From contig NZ_CP108041.1 of the NCBI RefSeq assembly GCF_036173065.1, positions 2,168,501 through 2,232,500 of the forward strand: DNA of 64,000 nucleotides, written 5' to 3'. Below the pieces are notes generated by a model. That model was not told the origin of the DNA, searched no databases, and saw only the letters and a list, made by a program, of their open reading frames with translations. Below, piece by piece: positions 60,163-64,000 of this stretch. Numbering within the stretch: position 1 is the stretch's first letter; each line of letters opens with the position of its first letter. Both the position numbers and the translations under genes were made by a program. The DNA is from Rhodococcus sp. NBC_00297. Lineage in GTDB: Bacteria > Actinomycetota > Actinomycetes > Mycobacteriales > Mycobacteriaceae.

Positions 60163-60687
60163 GTGACGGACCACGCCGACGGCATTCCGAGACACATAGT
60201 CGTGATGGGTGTGTCGGGGACCGGGAAGACCACCGTCGGCAGCGCACTGGCGACGACACTGGGGAGCACCTTCATCGAGGGCGACACTTTTCATCCCGAG
60301 GCCAACATCGACAAGATGTCTGCCGGCCACCCTCTGAACGACGACGACCGTCGGCCGTGGCTCGCTGCGGTATCGGGTGAGATCGAGCGAGTGGCAGGGG
60401 AGGGTGGAACGTCGGTGACGGCCTGTTCCGCCCTGACGCGGCTGTACCGGGACTGGCTGCGCGGGGGCTACCCGGATCTGTTCTTCGTCCATCTGCAAGC
60501 GGATTACGACACGCTTCTCGACCGCATGTCGCGCAGGAAGCACTTCATGCCCCCGTCTCTGCTGCAGTCGCAGTTCGACACCCTCGAGGACCTCCAGGCG
60601 GACGAGCACGGCGCGGGTGTGCCGGATGTCGACGGCGTCGAGAAGGTGGTCGCAGCTGCCATGAAGGCAGTGGGCGCCTCCCGGTAG
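60163..60687 (+). CDS. gntK: Gluconokinase
   Basis: The 174-residue cytoplasmic kinase converts gluconate to 6-phosphogluconate. It has the P-loop GVSGTGKTTVG, EGDTFHPEANIDKMSAGHPLNDDDRRPWL, CSALTRLYRDWLR, and RKHFMPPSLLQSQFDTLE near the C-terminus, all typical of the GntK family. It forms an operon with gntP. GTG 60163 sits just after the gntP stop. A strong terminator follows about 65 bp downstream. Confidence 0.95.
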   Translation: MTDHADGIPRHIVVMGVSGTGKTTVGSALATTLGSTFIEGDTFHPEANIDKMSAGHPLNDDDRRPWLAAVSGEIERVAGEGGTSVTACSALTRLYRDWLRGGYPDLFFVHLQADYDTLLDRMSRRKHFMPPSLLQSQFDTLEDLQADEHGAGVPDVDGVEKVVAAAMKAVGASR

Positions 60688-60751
60688 CACCAGGTCGGCC
60701 GGCGGGGGGCACGGCGAAAGACCTTCTGCCCGGTGCATGACCCGTGAATGC

Positions 60752-60786
60752 AGAAAGCCCCCCGACCGGTGGTCGGGGGGCTTTCT
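60752..60786. terminator. Bidirectional terminator between gntK and the rRNA operon
   Basis: AGAAAGCCCCCCGACC (60752-60767) and GGTCGGGGGGCTTTCT (60771-60786) form a perfect 16-bp stem with a 3-nt loop. Either strand ends the stem in CTTTCT. It lies 11 nt beyond the 3' end of 5S rRNA (minus) and 64 nt beyond gntK (plus), so it can serve both convergent units. Confidence 0.85.
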
Positions 60787-60797
60787 GGGAAGGGTTG

Positions 60798-60914
60798 TTC
60801 GGCGGTGTCCTACTCTCCCACACCCTGTCGGGTGCAGTACCATCGGCGCTGGAGGGCTTAGCTTCCGGGTTCGGAATGGGTCCGGGCGTTTCCCCTCCGC
60901 TATGGCCACCGAAA
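60798..60914 (-). rRNA. rrf: 5S ribosomal RNA
   Basis: The minus strand reads TTCGGTGGCCATAGCGGAGG at its 5' part, then CCCATTCCGAACCCGGAAGC and GAGAGTAGGACACCGCCGAA at the 3' end. The termini pair to form helix I. Ends are estimated to within a few bases. It is the last gene of a minus-strand rRNA operon. Confidence 0.93.
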
Positions 60915-61059
60915 CTCTGTGAAACAACAGAGCACGAGGCACACACTCCCACCGGCATTCACCCCTCGGGGTGGTGTGGTGGTCGTGGTGCGGGTTTCAG
61001 TTATCTGCTGACCAACTCGTGTGTTGTCTCAGATACTGCACAGTGGACGCGTAGCTTCT
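60915..61059 (-). other. 23S-5S internal transcribed spacer
   Basis: About 145 bp between the rRNA genes without an ORF or tRNA. It contains pieces that can pair as processing stems (for example CACCCCTCGGGGTG around 60960-60973). Nothing else is visible. Confidence 0.6.

Positions 61060-64000
<2,941 letters not shown>

Overview
The window reads as high-GC actinobacterial DNA from a mycolic-acid-producing member of the Mycobacteriales (Corynebacteriales), most likely Rhodococcus or a close Nocardiaceae relative. The main reason is that almost every gene from about 1.4 to 57 kb has a recognisable counterpart in the Mycobacterium tuberculosis Rv3777-Rv3813c cell-wall region, in nearly the same order. 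The exact genus is an inference from gene content. No insertion sequence, prophage, CRISPR array, tRNA or plasmid function was seen.

Layout. 1-1.4 kb: a large BTAD/ATPase regulator cut by the window edge, divergent from a quinone oxidoreductase. 2.4-4.3 kb: a class V aminotransferase-like protein and the proteasome activator Bpa. 4.4-9.7 kb: galactan assembly and export (Wzm/Wzt ABC transporter, GlfT1, a methyltransferase, and a convergent second GlfT2-like protein). 9.8-15.5 kb: an accessory cassette of five genes (large membrane glycosyltransferase-like protein, GtrB-like enzyme, sugar-nucleotide epimerase/reductase, GtrA-like flippase, GT2 enzyme). 15.5-18 kb: rmlB, rmlA, rmlC for dTDP-rhamnose. 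18-31 kb: GtrA/Rv3789-like protein, dprE1, dprE2, aftA, an unidentified polytopic protein and two Emb arabinosyltransferases. 31-43.7 kb (minus strand): a secreted lipase, accD4-pks13-fadD32 for mycolate condensation, an F420-type oxidoreductase, a Culp6-type esterase and a small lipoprotein. 43.8-47 kb: two mycolyltransferases, one with LGFP repeats. 47.3-53.7 kb: the tightly overlapping operon glf-glfT2-PAP2-ubiA-aftB. 53.9-58.7 kb: a secreted peptidoglycan amidase with LGFP repeats, a HAD phosphatase and an ABC-F ATPase. 58.8-60.7 kb: gluconate permease and gluconokinase. 60.8-64 kb: 5S and partial 23S rRNA on the minus strand.

How it fits together: the Rml enzymes make the rhamnose of the linker. 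Glf supplies UDP-galactofuranose, GlfT1 and GlfT2 build galactan, and Wzm/Wzt export it. UbiA, the PAP2 protein and DprE1/DprE2 make decaprenyl-phosphoarabinose, which AftA, Emb and AftB polymerise. FadD32, AccD4 and Pks13 make mycolates, and the Ag85-type proteins attach them to arabinan. Nearly the whole mycolyl-arabinogalactan pathway is therefore in one block.

The best candidates for something undescribed are the 9.8-15.5 kb cassette together with the second GlfT2-like enzyme (a possible extra wall-polysaccharide modification system), the extra membrane protein between aftA and the first emb gene, three 13-bp-spaced repeats upstream of fadD32, 9-bp-phased GTCACA-type repeats before two cell-envelope genes, and a 7-codon leaderless upstream ORF coupled to the methyltransferase. 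Many genes here also have a TANNNT box 6-8 nt before the start codon, as expected for leaderless transcripts.
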